Shown: positions 34,884 through 44,338, counted from the stretch's first letter. The stretch: DNA of 64,000 nt from Bordetella parapertussis (GCA_945897365.1 CAMDFD010000011.1:1-64000); one strand, 5' to 3'. A program made the numbers and translations. Notes: a model not told the origin generated them from the sequence alone.

Positions 34884-35669
34884 ATGAACACGCTCTATTT
34901 TTCTAAAACTCTACTGATCGGACTTTTGCTTGTTCTGGGAGGCTGTGCGACTCAGCCGGTGACCACTCCCATCGCAGCTGATCCCTGGGAGAGCTCCAAT
35001 CGTGCGGTTTTTCAATTCAACGACACGATTGACAAAGCCATCTTCAAGCCCGTTGCACAAGCGTACGCCTTTGTCACCCCGCAGCCCGTGCGAACTTGCA
35101 TACGCAACATTTACTTAAATCTCGGGGATATTTGGGCAGGCATGAATAGTTCCCTACAAGGCCGTCATACCGATGCTATCAACACGTTTGGTCGTTTCAT
35201 GCTGAACTCTACGTTAGGTTTAGGTGGTTGCCTGGATCTTGCCAGCACAACGGGAGCTAAACGTATCCCCAACGATTTTGGCGTCACCTTGGGCGTATGG
35301 GGCATCAGTTCAGGTCCTTACCTCGTGTTGCCCTTAATTGGTTCAAGCACTGCGCGTGATGGCACAGGCCTCATCGCGGACGCATACGTCAACCAAGTAG
35401 GCTGGGGTCACATGATCAGTGATATTTCTGTGCGCAACTCGCTCTATGGGCTCGAAGTTGTCCAGCGTCGTGAGGCACTTCTTGACATCACCGACACCCT
35501 GGATCGTACCGCCTTAGATCGTTACAGTTTTATTCGCGATGCCTACTTAAAGCGACGTTCGGTTCAAGTCAACGGCCCCTTGGCCGAGGCTGAAAATCTC
35601 CCCAATTACGAAGATGAAGAAGACGCGCCGGCAGATCGCAAAGCGCTTGGTATTCCATCTAAAAACTAA
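34884..35669 (+). CDS. mlaA: Outer-membrane lipoprotein MlaA (VacJ)
   Basis: Outer-membrane lipoprotein of 261 residues that removes phospholipids from the outer leaflet and passes them to MlaC. The signal ends in a lipobox with the Cys in LVLGGCATQ (Cys 21). The VacJ domain shows DPWESSNRAVFQFNDTIDKAIFKPVAQAY-type sequence (residues about 33-61) and TLGVWGISSGPYLVLPL. In E. coli the gene is elsewhere; placement inside the mla operon between mlaD and mlaC is normal for betaproteobacteria. Confidence 0.94.
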   Translation: MNTLYFSKTLLIGLLLVLGGCATQPVTTPIAADPWESSNRAVFQFNDTIDKAIFKPVAQAYAFVTPQPVRTCIRNIYLNLGDIWAGMNSSLQGRHTDAINTFGRFMLNSTLGLGGCLDLASTTGAKRIPNDFGVTLGVWGISSGPYLVLPLIGSSTARDGTGLIADAYVNQVGWGHMISDISVRNSLYGLEVVQRREALLDITDTLDRTALDRYSFIRDAYLKRRSVQVNGPLAEAENLPNYEDEEDAPADRKALGIPSKN

Positions 35670-35683
35670 AGGGACTCCTCCTC

Positions 35684-36310
35684 ATGCTCTCATTCATCGC
35701 ACGATTTAATCTCTTTTTGCTTCTGGGCCTTAGTCTAGCCGCAGGTGTTCATGCACAACAAAAACCCGATCCGATGGCTTCGCCGAACGAGTTCGTTCAA
35801 CAGGTTGCGGATCAAGTGCTGAACGCACTCAAAGCTGACACCTCCGCGCGCGGCGGGGATGTCAAGCGTATTAATCAAATCGTAGACGAAATGATTTTGC
35901 CCTACGTTAACTTTGAAAAAACCACGCGCTTGGCCGCGGGACGCAATTGGCGCGAAGCCACGCCTGAGCAAAAAAAGGCACTTAGCCTTGCCTTTCGTGG
36001 AACCCTCGCTCGAACCTACAGCGGTGCGTTCACACGCGTAAGCGATGACACCAGCATCAAAACGCTGCCGTTTCGTGGCGATGACAATGCCAATGACGTT
36101 GTCGTCAAGGTCCAGGTTTTTCAGCGCGCTAACTCCCAACCCTTTGCGCTTGACTACCGGCTTGAAAAAACACCTCAAGGCTGGAAAATTTACGACATTA
36201 ATGTCGAAAATGTCTGGTTAATTGAAAATTATCGTAACCAATTCACCCAACAGATTAATCAAAACGGCATTGATGGACTGATTGCCGCGCTTAACCAGCG
36301 AGCTCAATAA
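35684..36310 (+). CDS. mlaC: Periplasmic phospholipid carrier MlaC
   Basis: Periplasmic shuttle protein of 208 residues. A cleavable signal peptide ends in VHAQQ (near residue 25). The MlaC/Ttg2D domain includes ILPYVNFEKTTRLAAGRNWREATPEQ (in part) and the C-terminal GWKIYDINVENVWLIENYR. The gene ends only 5 bp before the next ABC ATPase gene, leaving no room for the STAS protein MlaB that usually follows it. Confidence 0.93.
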   Translation: MLSFIARFNLFLLLGLSLAAGVHAQQKPDPMASPNEFVQQVADQVLNALKADTSARGGDVKRINQIVDEMILPYVNFEKTTRLAAGRNWREATPEQKKALSLAFRGTLARTYSGAFTRVSDDTSIKTLPFRGDDNANDVVVKVQVFQRANSQPFALDYRLEKTPQGWKIYDINVENVWLIENYRNQFTQQINQNGIDGLIAALNQRAQ

Positions 36311-36315
36311 TCACC

Positions 36316-37107
36316 ATGTCCGCCGTATCGCTCCAACACATTTCAAAAATATTCCCTCCTCGTGCCACAGGCTGGGGCGGGCTGTTTAAAAAGCCGCAGG
36401 GTCCGGGGTTTCAAGCCCTGAACGACGTCTCGCTTAATATAGAGCACGGTGAAATTTTTGGTTTGCTTGGACCGAATGGCGCAGGCAAAACGACGCTGAT
36501 TTCGGTTTTAGCCGGGCTCTGTCGCGCCACTTCCGGACAAGCAAGCGTCTGTGGTCACGACGTTGTCACTGATTATCAAGCTGCGCGACGCTCTCTAGGC
36601 GTCGTGCCACAAGAGCTCGTTTACGATCCTTTTTTCACGGTCCGTGAAACGTTACGTATTCAGTCTGGTTATTTTGGTTTCCGTAACAACGACGATTGGA
36701 TAGACGAAATTCTCGCTCACCTCGGCCTCTCGGATAAAGCCGATGAAAATATGCGTGCCCTCTCGGGCGGCATGAAGCGTCGAGTCCTCGTCGCGCAAGC
36801 ACTTGTGCATCGTCCACCCGTCATCGTGCTTGACGAACCGACTGCGGGTGTGGATGTCGACCTGCGCCGCAGCTTGTGGGAGTTTATTTCCCGACTCAAT
36901 CGCGAAGGGCATACCATCATGCTCACGACCCACTACCTCGAAGAAGCCGAAGCGCTTTGCGGTCGAATCGCAATGCTCAAACGCGGACGTATCGTTGCGC
37001 TCGAATCGACACAAGCGCTACTCGCACGCACAGGCGGAAGCCTAGAAGAAGCCTTCGTGCACATCATGAATACACCAGACCATCATTCACTAGAGGCGCA
37101 AGCATGA
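36316..37107 (+). CDS. ABC-2 type exporter ATP-binding protein (YadG-like)
   Basis: ATPase of 263 residues. Walker A GPNGAGKTT lies near residues 52-60, the signature ALSGGMKRRVLVAQAL near 147, and Walker B VIVLDEPTAGVD near 168. It pairs with the permease encoded by the next gene, with which it overlaps by 4 bp. The substrate of YadGH-type exporters is unknown; placement directly after the Mla genes hints at an envelope role. Confidence 0.88.
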   Translation: MSAVSLQHISKIFPPRATGWGGLFKKPQGPGFQALNDVSLNIEHGEIFGLLGPNGAGKTTLISVLAGLCRATSGQASVCGHDVVTDYQAARRSLGVVPQELVYDPFFTVRETLRIQSGYFGFRNNDDWIDEILAHLGLSDKADENMRALSGGMKRRVLVAQALVHRPPVIVLDEPTAGVDVDLRRSLWEFISRLNREGHTIMLTTHYLEEAEALCGRIAMLKRGRIVALESTQALLARTGGSLEEAFVHIMNTPDHHSLEAQA

Positions 37108-37895
37108 CACGCGCATTACTCACCGCACGCGCAGGCGCTGGCTCCGGCTTTCCTACCTTATTGGGCAAGGAGCTCCTGCGCTTTTGGAAGGTTGGATTCC
37201 AAACAATCGCAGCACCCGTCATTACGGCGCTCTTGTATCTCGTGATTTTCGCCCAGGTTCTGCAAGATCGTATTCAAGTCTACGGAACCGTGCCTTACAC
37301 CGCTTTTCTCATCCCCGGCCTGATGATGATGAGCATGTTGCAAAACGCCTTTGCCAACCCCTCCTCTTCCTTGATTCAAAGTCGAGTGACAGGTAACTTA
37401 GTGTTTGTGCTGCTCCCACCGATTTCGCATCGCGAGTTCTTCAGTGCCTATATGATTGCGGGCATTTTGCGCGGCATCGCGGTTGGCGGCTGCGTATGGT
37501 TAGTCTCTTTGTATTTTGTGCCGCTCGGCATCAAGGAGCCCCTTTGGGCTTTTGTCTTCGCCGTGCTGTCATGCGGCATCATGGCTATTCTCGGCCTCAT
37601 TGCGGGCCTGACCTCTGAAAAATTTGACCAACTCGCGGCATTCCAAAACTTTCTCATCATGCCTGCGACTTTTTTGTCCGGCGTTTTTTACTCGGTCCAC
37701 ACTTTGCCACCATTCTGGCAACATGTTTCTCACTGGAACCCCCTTTTCTATACGATCGACGGCTTTCGCTATGGATTTTTTGGTATCGCAGATGTATCAC
37801 CCTGGCAAAGCCTGGCGGTCGTTGGCGGAGTTTTCATTGCACTGACATTTTTTGCCCTACGCCTGCTTAGCACCGGTTACAAACTTAGAACCTGA
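37104..37895 (+). CDS. ABC-2 type transporter permease (YadH-like)
   Basis: Membrane permease of 263 residues with about six hydrophobic helices. The start at 37104 is fixed by the ATGA overlap with the ATPase stop; the open frame continues upstream to 36876 but that part is the shadow of the ATPase gene. Typical ABC-2 segments such as YTAFLIPGLMMMSMLQNAF and NPLFYTIDGFRYGFFG are present. The substrate is unknown. Confidence 0.88.
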   Translation: MTRALLTARAGAGSGFPTLLGKELLRFWKVGFQTIAAPVITALLYLVIFAQVLQDRIQVYGTVPYTAFLIPGLMMMSMLQNAFANPSSSLIQSRVTGNLVFVLLPPISHREFFSAYMIAGILRGIAVGGCVWLVSLYFVPLGIKEPLWAFVFAVLSCGIMAILGLIAGLTSEKFDQLAAFQNFLIMPATFLSGVFYSVHTLPPFWQHVSHWNPLFYTIDGFRYGFFGIADVSPWQSLAVVGGVFIALTFFALRLLSTGYKLRT

Positions 37896-37935
37896 TTTAA
37901 ATGAATACATACTTAGACCAAGGACAGACTTAAAC

Positions 37936-38178
37936 ATGTTGCCCACTCCAGAAGACATCCGCACCTACATTGCTGCCGGGTTGCCTTGCGAACACCTCGA
38001 GGTCACAGGTGATGGCTCACACTTCGAAGCCCTGATCGTCAGCACCGCCTTTGCGGGTAAGCGTCCGATTGCCCGCCATCAACTTGTCTACGGCGTCCTC
38101 GGTGACCGAATGAAACAAGAAATTCATGCTCTTTCAATGCGTACTTTGACGCCCGAAGAGTTCAACGGAAAGCGCTAA
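37936..38178 (+). CDS. BolA family protein (IbaG/YrbA-like)
   Basis: Small protein of 80 residues of the BolA/IbaG class. It has the family core CEHLEVTGDGSHFEALIVS and the C-terminal segment RHQLVYGVLGDRMKQEIHALSM, with the conserved His expected to help bind an iron-sulfur cluster with a monothiol glutaredoxin. The ATG at 37936 is the family start. It ends directly against murA, as in many proteobacteria, where the ibaG-murA pair is conserved. Confidence 0.88.
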   Translation: MLPTPEDIRTYIAAGLPCEHLEVTGDGSHFEALIVSTAFAGKRPIARHQLVYGVLGDRMKQEIHALSMRTLTPEEFNGKR

Positions 38179-39435
38179 ATGGACAAGCTTCGCATTCAAG
38201 GCGGGTATGCGCTCAAAGGCGAAATCAATATTTCGGGCGCTAAAAATGCCGCCCTGCCGATTTTATGCGCTGGACTATTGACCGCGGATACCGTCACACT
38301 CTCAAACGTTCCAAAGCTTAATGATATTGCGACGACACTCAAGCTCCTGGGGCAATTAGGTGTGCGTTGCGAGAGAGCGAGTGACGATACGGTCAGCATC
38401 ACTGCCGATCAACTGACGGCTCTTGAAGCGCCCTATGAACTCGTTAAAACTATGCGCGCTTCGATTCTGGTGCTCGGTCCTCTCTTGGCCCGCTTCGGCG
38501 AAGCACGTGTCAGTCTGCCTGGCGGCTGTGCGATCGGTCAGCGTCCTGTAGACCAACATATCCAGGGTCTTGCGGCACTAGGTGCGGACATCAAAATCGA
38601 ACATGGCTTTGTCGTGGCCAAAGCCAAAAAACTCAAAGGTGCAGTCGTACGTACTGACATGGTCACCGTCACAGGTACAGAAAACCTGATGATGGCGGCC
38701 GTACTGGCCGACGGTCAAACCATTTTGGAAAATGCCGCGCGTGAGCCCGAAGTGGTCGATCTCGCCGAGTTATTAATCAAAATGGGTGCGCGTATCAAGG
38801 GACATGGTACAGACAGGATCGTCATCGACGGTGTACCGGCTTTACATGGTGCCACCCATGATGTGATCCCGGATCGCATCGAGGCTGGTAGCTTTTTATG
38901 CGCTGTAGGTGCGGCAGGCGGTGAGATTGTGCTGCGCCGTGCCGCACCCGAAACAATGGGTGCCACGATATCAAAGCTTCTAGAGGCGGGCCTCACAATT
39001 GAGTCAGGCAAAGACTGGATCCAAGCAAGCATGCGCAAGCGCCCCAAAGCGGTCGACTTTCGCACTCACGAATACCCTGGCTTTGCGACTGACATGCAAG
39101 CGCAACTCATGGCGCTAAACACCATTGCCGAGGGAACCTCGGTGATTGCTGAAACGATTTTTGAAAATCGTTTTATGCACGTACAAGAACTATTACGCTT
39201 GGGTGCCAATATTGATATCGACGGTCACACTGCCGTCGTTCGCGGTGTAACACGCCTTTCCGGCGCAACCGTCATGGCAACCGACCTGAGGGCTTCGGCT
39301 AGTTTGGTCATTGCAGGACTTGCTGCCGAAGGCGAAACCTTAGTCGAGCGGATTTATCATCTCGACCGGGGCTACGAACGCATGGAACACAAACTCAGAG
39401 CTCTCGGTGCTCATATCGAAAGAATATCCAGCTAA
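38179..39435 (+). CDS. murA: UDP-N-acetylglucosamine 1-carboxyvinyltransferase
   Basis: Cytoplasmic enzyme of 418 residues that transfers enolpyruvate to UDP-GlcNAc, the first committed step of peptidoglycan synthesis. The N-terminus GGYALKGEINISGAKNAALPI carries the catalytic Lys-Asn pair. The catalytic Cys is in PGGCAIGQRPVDQH (near residue 117), so the enzyme is of the Cys type. The substrate-binding arginine region LRASASLVIAGLAAEG is near the C-terminus. It abuts the BolA gene and precedes hisG by 10 bp. Confidence 0.97.
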   Translation: MDKLRIQGGYALKGEINISGAKNAALPILCAGLLTADTVTLSNVPKLNDIATTLKLLGQLGVRCERASDDTVSITADQLTALEAPYELVKTMRASILVLGPLLARFGEARVSLPGGCAIGQRPVDQHIQGLAALGADIKIEHGFVVAKAKKLKGAVVRTDMVTVTGTENLMMAAVLADGQTILENAAREPEVVDLAELLIKMGARIKGHGTDRIVIDGVPALHGATHDVIPDRIEAGSFLCAVGAAGGEIVLRRAAPETMGATISKLLEAGLTIESGKDWIQASMRKRPKAVDFRTHEYPGFATDMQAQLMALNTIAEGTSVIAETIFENRFMHVQELLRLGANIDIDGHTAVVRGVTRLSGATVMATDLRASASLVIAGLAAEGETLVERIYHLDRGYERMEHKLRALGAHIERISS

Positions 39436-39445
39436 AGGAACCCTT

Positions 39446-40126
39446 ATGAGCATAGACGTACGCGCGCGCCCTCTGACCTTGGCATTGTCCAAGGGACGCA
39501 TTTTCGAAGAAACCTTGCCTCTGTTGAAGGCGGCCGGTATCACGGTCAGCGAAGATCCCGAAAAATCTCGCAAACTCATCATTGGGACTAGCGATCCGGG
39601 ATTACGGCTCATTATTGTTCGCGCCTCTGACGTCCCCACTTATGTCGAATACGGTGCCGCAGACCTCGGAATTGCCGGTAAAGACGTGCTGATTGAACAC
39701 ACCGCTCAACACCCCGGCGGCCTGTACCAGCCGATTGACCTGAATATCGCAAAATGTCGTCTAGCCGTTGCTGTTCGCAATGGTTTTGACTACGCTGCAG
39801 CAGTTAAACAGGGTGCGCGCTTACGTGTCGCGACCAAATATACGGCTGCGGCACGCGAACACTTCGCTGCCAAGGGCGTTTACGTAGACCTAATCAAACT
39901 TTACGGCTCAATGGAGCTCGCGCCTCTTGTTGGCTTGGCTGATGCGATCGTCGATCTAGTGTCCACTGGCAATACCTTGAAAGCCAACGACCTGGTCGCC
40001 GTTGAGGACATCATGCCCATTTCCTCCAGATTGGTGGTCAACCGTGCGGCCCTTAAAACCCGCCACGCCGAATTACAGCCCTTACTAGATGCCTTTGAGC
40101 GTGCAAGCGCAAGCTCTGTGGCATGA
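39446..40126 (+). CDS. hisG: ATP phosphoribosyltransferase, short form
   Basis: First enzyme of histidine synthesis, 226 residues. Its length puts it in the short HisG class, which lacks the regulatory C-terminal domain and needs HisZ as a partner; hisZ is not in the window. Signature parts include LALSKGRIFEETLPLL, the YVEYGAADLGIAGKDVL region and the PRPP-binding loop DAIVDLVSTGNTLKAN. AAAGGA precedes the ATG at 39446; the longer frame is overlap with murA. Confidence 0.95.
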   Translation: MSIDVRARPLTLALSKGRIFEETLPLLKAAGITVSEDPEKSRKLIIGTSDPGLRLIIVRASDVPTYVEYGAADLGIAGKDVLIEHTAQHPGGLYQPIDLNIAKCRLAVAVRNGFDYAAAVKQGARLRVATKYTAAAREHFAAKGVYVDLIKLYGSMELAPLVGLADAIVDLVSTGNTLKANDLVAVEDIMPISSRLVVNRAALKTRHAELQPLLDAFERASASSVA

Positions 40127-40173
40127 TAGAGACCTACTTGTTTTGATGACCCCTTCAAATGAGGGGCTCTTTG

Positions 40174-41484
40174 ATGATGCGCACAATCACACGACTGGAC
40201 TCACGCGATCCTGAGTTTCAAACAACACTCTCCAAGCTACTGGCTTTTGATGCCGAGCAAGATGACGCGATCGATGCGGCCGCCGCCAGCATCCTTCAAC
40301 GGGTGCGCCTTGAGGGCGACAAGGCCCTGCTTGGTTACACACGTCAATTCGACAAAGTCGACGTTGACTCGGTTGCCGCGCTTGAAATACCTCGTTGCGA
40401 CTGGGAGTCGGCACTCGCCAACCTGCCCGCTGCTCAACGACAAGCGCTTGAAATCGCAGCCGAACGCGTACGTGCTTATCACGTGCATCAACGTCAAGAA
40501 AGCTGGTCCTACACCGAAGCCGATGGCACCCGTCTAGGTCAGAAAATCACTCCGCTAGACAGGGTCGGTCTCTACGTGCCTGGCGGGAAAGCATCCTACC
40601 CCTCCTCTGTCCTGATGAACGCCATCCCTGCAAAAGTCGCAGGCGTGAGCGAAGTCATCATGGTGACACCTACTCCTGGTGGACAGCGCAATGCCATGGT
40701 ACTGGCTGCTGCGGCCATCGCGGGTGTGGATCGCTGCTTTGCCATTGGTGGCGCGCAGGCTGTTGGGGCGCTCGCCTACGGCACGGCGACCATCCCTGCC
40801 GTCGACAAAATCGTCGGGCCTGGCAATGCCTATGTCGCCGCTGCCAAAAGACGCGTTTTTGGAACGGTCGGGATCGACATGATTGCCGGACCAAGCGAGA
40901 TTTTGGTCATTTGTGACGGCCAAACGCCTGCGGATTGGATTGCAATGGATTTGTTTTCGCAAGCCGAGCACGATGAACTGGCCCAAGCGATTCTGCTTTG
41001 CCCAGACGCAAAATACCTCGACGAGGTTCAAGCCTCGATTGAAAGACTGCTACCCACCATGCCGCGCGCGGACATTATCCGCACAAGCTTACGTGATCGC
41101 GGCGCCTTGATTTTGGTGCGCGACCTCCAAGAAGCCTGCGAAATCAGTAACAACATTGCACCCGAACACCTCGAAGTGTCCTGCGAAAACTCTGATGAAT
41201 GGTTGCCTTTGTTACGCCACGCGGGTGCCATTTTCATGGGGCGCCATAGTTCCGAAGCGCTTGGGGACTATTGCGCAGGGCCCAATCACGTTCTGCCGAC
41301 TTCCCGAACTGCGCGCTTTTCCTCACCCTTAGGCGTGTATGATTTTCAAAAACGCTCTAGTTTGATTCATGTCTCAGCCGCAGGCGCGCAAACTCTAGGC
41401 AAAGTGGCAAACGAACTGGCGCTTGGCGAAGGTCTCCAAGCCCATGCCGCGAGTGCCCGTTATCGTCTGACCAACATACAATAG
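40174..41484 (+). CDS. hisD: Histidinol dehydrogenase
   Basis: Zinc enzyme of 436 residues that oxidises histidinol to histidine in two NAD-dependent steps. The motif IDMIAGPSEILVICD, the catalytic region SQAEHDELAQAILL and the EHLEVSCEN segment (metal and base residues) are present, as is LPTSRTARFSSPLGVYDF. GAGGGG (40161-40166) favours the ATG at 40174, with 40177 also possible. hisB follows 36 bp later, where hisC is normally found. Confidence 0.95.
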   Translation: MMRTITRLDSRDPEFQTTLSKLLAFDAEQDDAIDAAAASILQRVRLEGDKALLGYTRQFDKVDVDSVAALEIPRCDWESALANLPAAQRQALEIAAERVRAYHVHQRQESWSYTEADGTRLGQKITPLDRVGLYVPGGKASYPSSVLMNAIPAKVAGVSEVIMVTPTPGGQRNAMVLAAAAIAGVDRCFAIGGAQAVGALAYGTATIPAVDKIVGPGNAYVAAAKRRVFGTVGIDMIAGPSEILVICDGQTPADWIAMDLFSQAEHDELAQAILLCPDAKYLDEVQASIERLLPTMPRADIIRTSLRDRGALILVRDLQEACEISNNIAPEHLEVSCENSDEWLPLLRHAGAIFMGRHSSEALGDYCAGPNHVLPTSRTARFSSPLGVYDFQKRSSLIHVSAAGAQTLGKVANELALGEGLQAHAASARYRLTNIQ

Positions 41485-41520
41485 ACTTTCCTAAGATCTC
41501 AGTACATCAGAGTACATATC

Positions 41521-42108
41521 ATGCGTACCGCAGAAATTATCCGCAATACCAATGAAACGCGCATCCGCGTCGCGGTCAATCTAGACGGCACTGGCAAACA
41601 GGCCCTCAACACTGGGGTGCCATTTTTAGACCACATGCTGGACCAGATCGCGCGCCATGGTCTGATCGACCTTGAGATCCACGCCGAAGGCGATCTCGAC
41701 ATCGATGCACACCACACCGTCGAAGATGTCGGCATCACGCTCGGCATGGCCATCGCCAAAGCCGTGGGTGACAAGGCGGGTATTCGTCGTTATGGACATG
41801 CCTATGTCCCTCTCGACGAGGCGCTTTCCCGCGTGGTTGTGGACTTTTCAGGCCGTCCGGGTTTGCAATTCCATGTCCCGTTCACACGTGCGCGCGTAGG
41901 TGATTTTGATGTCGATTTGACCATTGAGTTTTTTCAAGGCTTGGTCAACCATGCCCTCATAACGTTACACATCGACAACTTGCGCGGTGTCAATGCGCAC
42001 CACCAATGCGAAACCATCTTCAAAGCAACGGGTCGTGCGCTTCGCATGGCTCTCGAGCTCGATCCGCGCAGCGCAGGTGTCGTGCCATCCACCAAAGGCG
42101 TGCTGTAA
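41521..42108 (+). CDS. hisB: Imidazoleglycerol-phosphate dehydratase
   Basis: Monofunctional dehydratase of 195 residues; the fused phosphatase domain of enterobacterial HisB is absent. The manganese-binding motifs FLDHMLDQIARHG and DAHHTVEDVGITLG, and later HHQCETIFKATGRA, are present in order. It stops 3 bp before hisH. Histidinol-phosphate phosphatase must therefore be encoded elsewhere. Confidence 0.96.
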   Translation: MRTAEIIRNTNETRIRVAVNLDGTGKQALNTGVPFLDHMLDQIARHGLIDLEIHAEGDLDIDAHHTVEDVGITLGMAIAKAVGDKAGIRRYGHAYVPLDEALSRVVVDFSGRPGLQFHVPFTRARVGDFDVDLTIEFFQGLVNHALITLHIDNLRGVNAHHQCETIFKATGRALRMALELDPRSAGVVPSTKGVL

Positions 42109-42111
42109 GTC

Positions 42112-42768
42112 ATGACTTCGATTGCCATTGTCGATTACGGCATGGGGAACTATCACTCTGTCGAGCGCGCGTTGCGGCACGCAGCACCTGAGGCGGATAT
42201 CCGTTTGTGCAAGCTCGCGGCTGAGATAGCGGCCGCGGATCGTGTCGTTTTTCCTGGACAAGGTGCGATGGCGGACTGCATTCGCACGCTAGACGAAGCG
42301 GGTCTGCGAGAGGCGGTCATACGCGCAGCGGCAACCAAGCCTCTGTTAGGTGTATGCGTCGGCGAACAAATGCTGTTCGAGCGCAGCGAAGAAGGCAACA
42401 CAATAAGCCTTGGCCTGTTCAAAGGCGAAGTTCGTCGTTTCAAGGGGCCCGCATTTGACGCGCCCACAACTGAGGCGAACGATCACGCAGATCGACTTAA
42501 AGTCCCGCATATGGGGTGGAATCCTGTACATCAGGTGCGTGCGCATAAGCTTTGGTCGGGTATTCCCGATGCCACGCCTTTTTATTTTGTCCACAGCTAT
42601 TATGCTTTACCGGCTGACCACGCCCTGACGGTCGGTGAAAGCAATTATGGGGGTCCTTTTGCTTGCGCAGTCGCTCAGGACAATATTTTTGCCGTACAGT
42701 TTCACCCCGAGAAAAGTGCCGAACATGGTTTGCGTCTCTACCGGAATTTTGTAGACTGGCAACCTTAA
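42112..42768 (+). CDS. hisH: Imidazole glycerol phosphate synthase, glutamine amidotransferase subunit
   Basis: Class I glutaminase of 218 residues that supplies ammonia to HisF. The nucleophile Cys82 is in LLGVCVGEQMLFE, and the His-Glu pair is in AVQFHPEKSAEHG near residue 195. The N-terminus IAIVDYGMGNYHSV is typical. It is the partner of HisF, whose gene lies two positions downstream after hisA. Confidence 0.95.
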   Translation: MTSIAIVDYGMGNYHSVERALRHAAPEADIRLCKLAAEIAAADRVVFPGQGAMADCIRTLDEAGLREAVIRAAATKPLLGVCVGEQMLFERSEEGNTISLGLFKGEVRRFKGPAFDAPTTEANDHADRLKVPHMGWNPVHQVRAHKLWSGIPDATPFYFVHSYYALPADHALTVGESNYGGPFACAVAQDNIFAVQFHPEKSAEHGLRLYRNFVDWQP

Positions 42769-42797
42769 CAACTTAAAAGTGACTGATCACAAACGAT

Positions 42798-43538
42798 ATG
42801 CTGCTGATCCCCGCAATTGATCTCAAAGACGGACAATGTGTCAGACTTCGCCAAGGCGACCTCGATGATGCAACGATCTTCTCCGAAGACCCTACGGCCA
42901 TGGCTACGCATTGGCTGGAACGCGGCGCACGTCGCCTGCACCTGGTCGACCTCAATGGAGCCGTTGCTGGCAAGCCGAAAAATGAAGCGCTCATCAAAGC
43001 GATCGTAAACGCAGTGGGGGACGATATTCCTGTCCAAATCGGCGGTGGCATTCGCGATCTCGACACCATCGAACGCTATTTGGACTTCGGTATTTCCTAC
43101 GTGATCATCGGTACAGCCGCCGTCAAAAATCCTGGCTTCCTTCACGATGCTTGCGGTGCTTTTCCAGGCAATATCATTGTTGGCCTCGATGCACGCGACG
43201 GGAAAGTCGCGACAGACGGCTGGAGCAAGCTCACCAAACATGATGTCAGCGATCTCGCCAAAAAATTCGAAGACTATGGTTGCGAAGCCATCATTTATAC
43301 CGATATTGGTCGCGATGGCATGCTCTCGGGTGTCAATATCGAAGCCACCGTTCGCCTGGCCCAGCATGTTCGCATCCCCGTCATCGCATCGGGTGGCGTA
43401 ACGGACATGCGTGATATCGATGCGCTCTGCGCAGTCGAAGAAGAAGGCGTCGAAGGTGCCATTCTTGGGCGTAGTATTTACGAAGGTACGCTCGATTTCG
43501 AAGCGGCGCAAAAACGCGCTGATGAACTTGCGCCATGA
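42798..43538 (+). CDS. hisA: Phosphoribosylformimino-5-aminoimidazole carboxamide ribotide isomerase
   Basis: TIM-barrel isomerase of 246 residues. The first catalytic Asp is in LIPAIDLKDGQCVRL and the second in IYTDIGRDGMLSG, with phosphate loops IGGGIRDL and ASGGVTDM. It overlaps hisF by 4 bp. A run of Amadori rearrangement chemistry at this step feeds HisHF. Confidence 0.96.
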   Translation: MLLIPAIDLKDGQCVRLRQGDLDDATIFSEDPTAMATHWLERGARRLHLVDLNGAVAGKPKNEALIKAIVNAVGDDIPVQIGGGIRDLDTIERYLDFGISYVIIGTAAVKNPGFLHDACGAFPGNIIVGLDARDGKVATDGWSKLTKHDVSDLAKKFEDYGCEAIIYTDIGRDGMLSGVNIEATVRLAQHVRIPVIASGGVTDMRDIDALCAVEEEGVEGAILGRSIYEGTLDFEAAQKRADELAP

Positions 43539-44338
43539 CAAGCCTGCTCGCGCCCAACACACTGAGCGAACTGACACGTCGAATCATTCCTTGTCTCGAT
43601 GTGACCGCGGGTCGCGTGGTAAAGGGTGTCAATTTTGTCCAGTTGATGGATGCCGGCGATCCCGTCGAGATTGCACATCGTTACAACGAACAAGGCGCAG
43701 ATGAGCTGACATTTCTGGATATCACCGCGACAAGTGACGGCCGCGATTTAATCCTACCCATCATCGAACAAGTCGCTTCGCAGGTTTTTATCCCCCTGAC
43801 AGTCGGCGGCGGAGTGCGCCAGGTCAGTGATATCCAACGCCTATTAAATGCGGGTGCTGACAAAGTTTCCATGAACAGCGCCGCTGTTGCCAATCCTGAT
43901 CTAGTGCGTGCAGCCTCTGATTATCACGGCTCACAATGTATCGTGGTTGCCATCGATGCGCGCCGCGTGACTGATAGCGAAACGCCTCGCTGGGAAGTGT
44001 TCACGCATGGTGGTCGTCGCGGTACGGGTCTCGACGCGGTGGCCTGGGCTCGCAAAATGGCGGAGTATGGCGCCGGCGAAATTCTATTAACCAGCATGGA
44101 TCGCGATGGCACAAAGTCAGGCTTTGATCTCGAGTTGACACGCCAAGTTTCAAATGCCGTTTCTGTGCCAGTGATTGCTTCAGGCGGCGTAGGTAATCTG
44201 CAACATCTTGCAGATGGCGTCACCCTAGGGGGTGCCAGTGCGGTACTCGCCGCGAGTATTTTCCATTACGGTGAATACACCGTCGGACAAGCCAAAGCAT
44301 TCATGGCGCGTCAGGGCATCCCTGTCAGGATTGACTGA
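43535..44338 (+). CDS. hisF: Imidazole glycerol phosphate synthase, cyclase subunit
   Basis: TIM-barrel cyclase of 267 residues. Catalytic Asp residues lie in RIIPCLDVTAGRVVKG and LLTSMDRDGTKSGFD; phosphate loops TVGGGVRQ and ASGGVGNL are present. It begins inside the hisA stop and ends one base before the hisI ATG, so the his genes are tightly coupled. Confidence 0.96.
   Translation: MTSLLAPNTLSELTRRIIPCLDVTAGRVVKGVNFVQLMDAGDPVEIAHRYNEQGADELTFLDITATSDGRDLILPIIEQVASQVFIPLTVGGGVRQVSDIQRLLNAGADKVSMNSAAVANPDLVRAASDYHGSQCIVVAIDARRVTDSETPRWEVFTHGGRRGTGLDAVAWARKMAEYGAGEILLTSMDRDGTKSGFDLELTRQVSNAVSVPVIASGGVGNLQHLADGVTLGGASAVLAASIFHYGEYTVGQAKAFMARQGIPVRID

Noticed and set aside
42765..43577. Minus-strand open frame of 270 codons opposite hisA
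   Set aside because: Shadow of hisA, which has all its catalytic motifs; no plausible start context.
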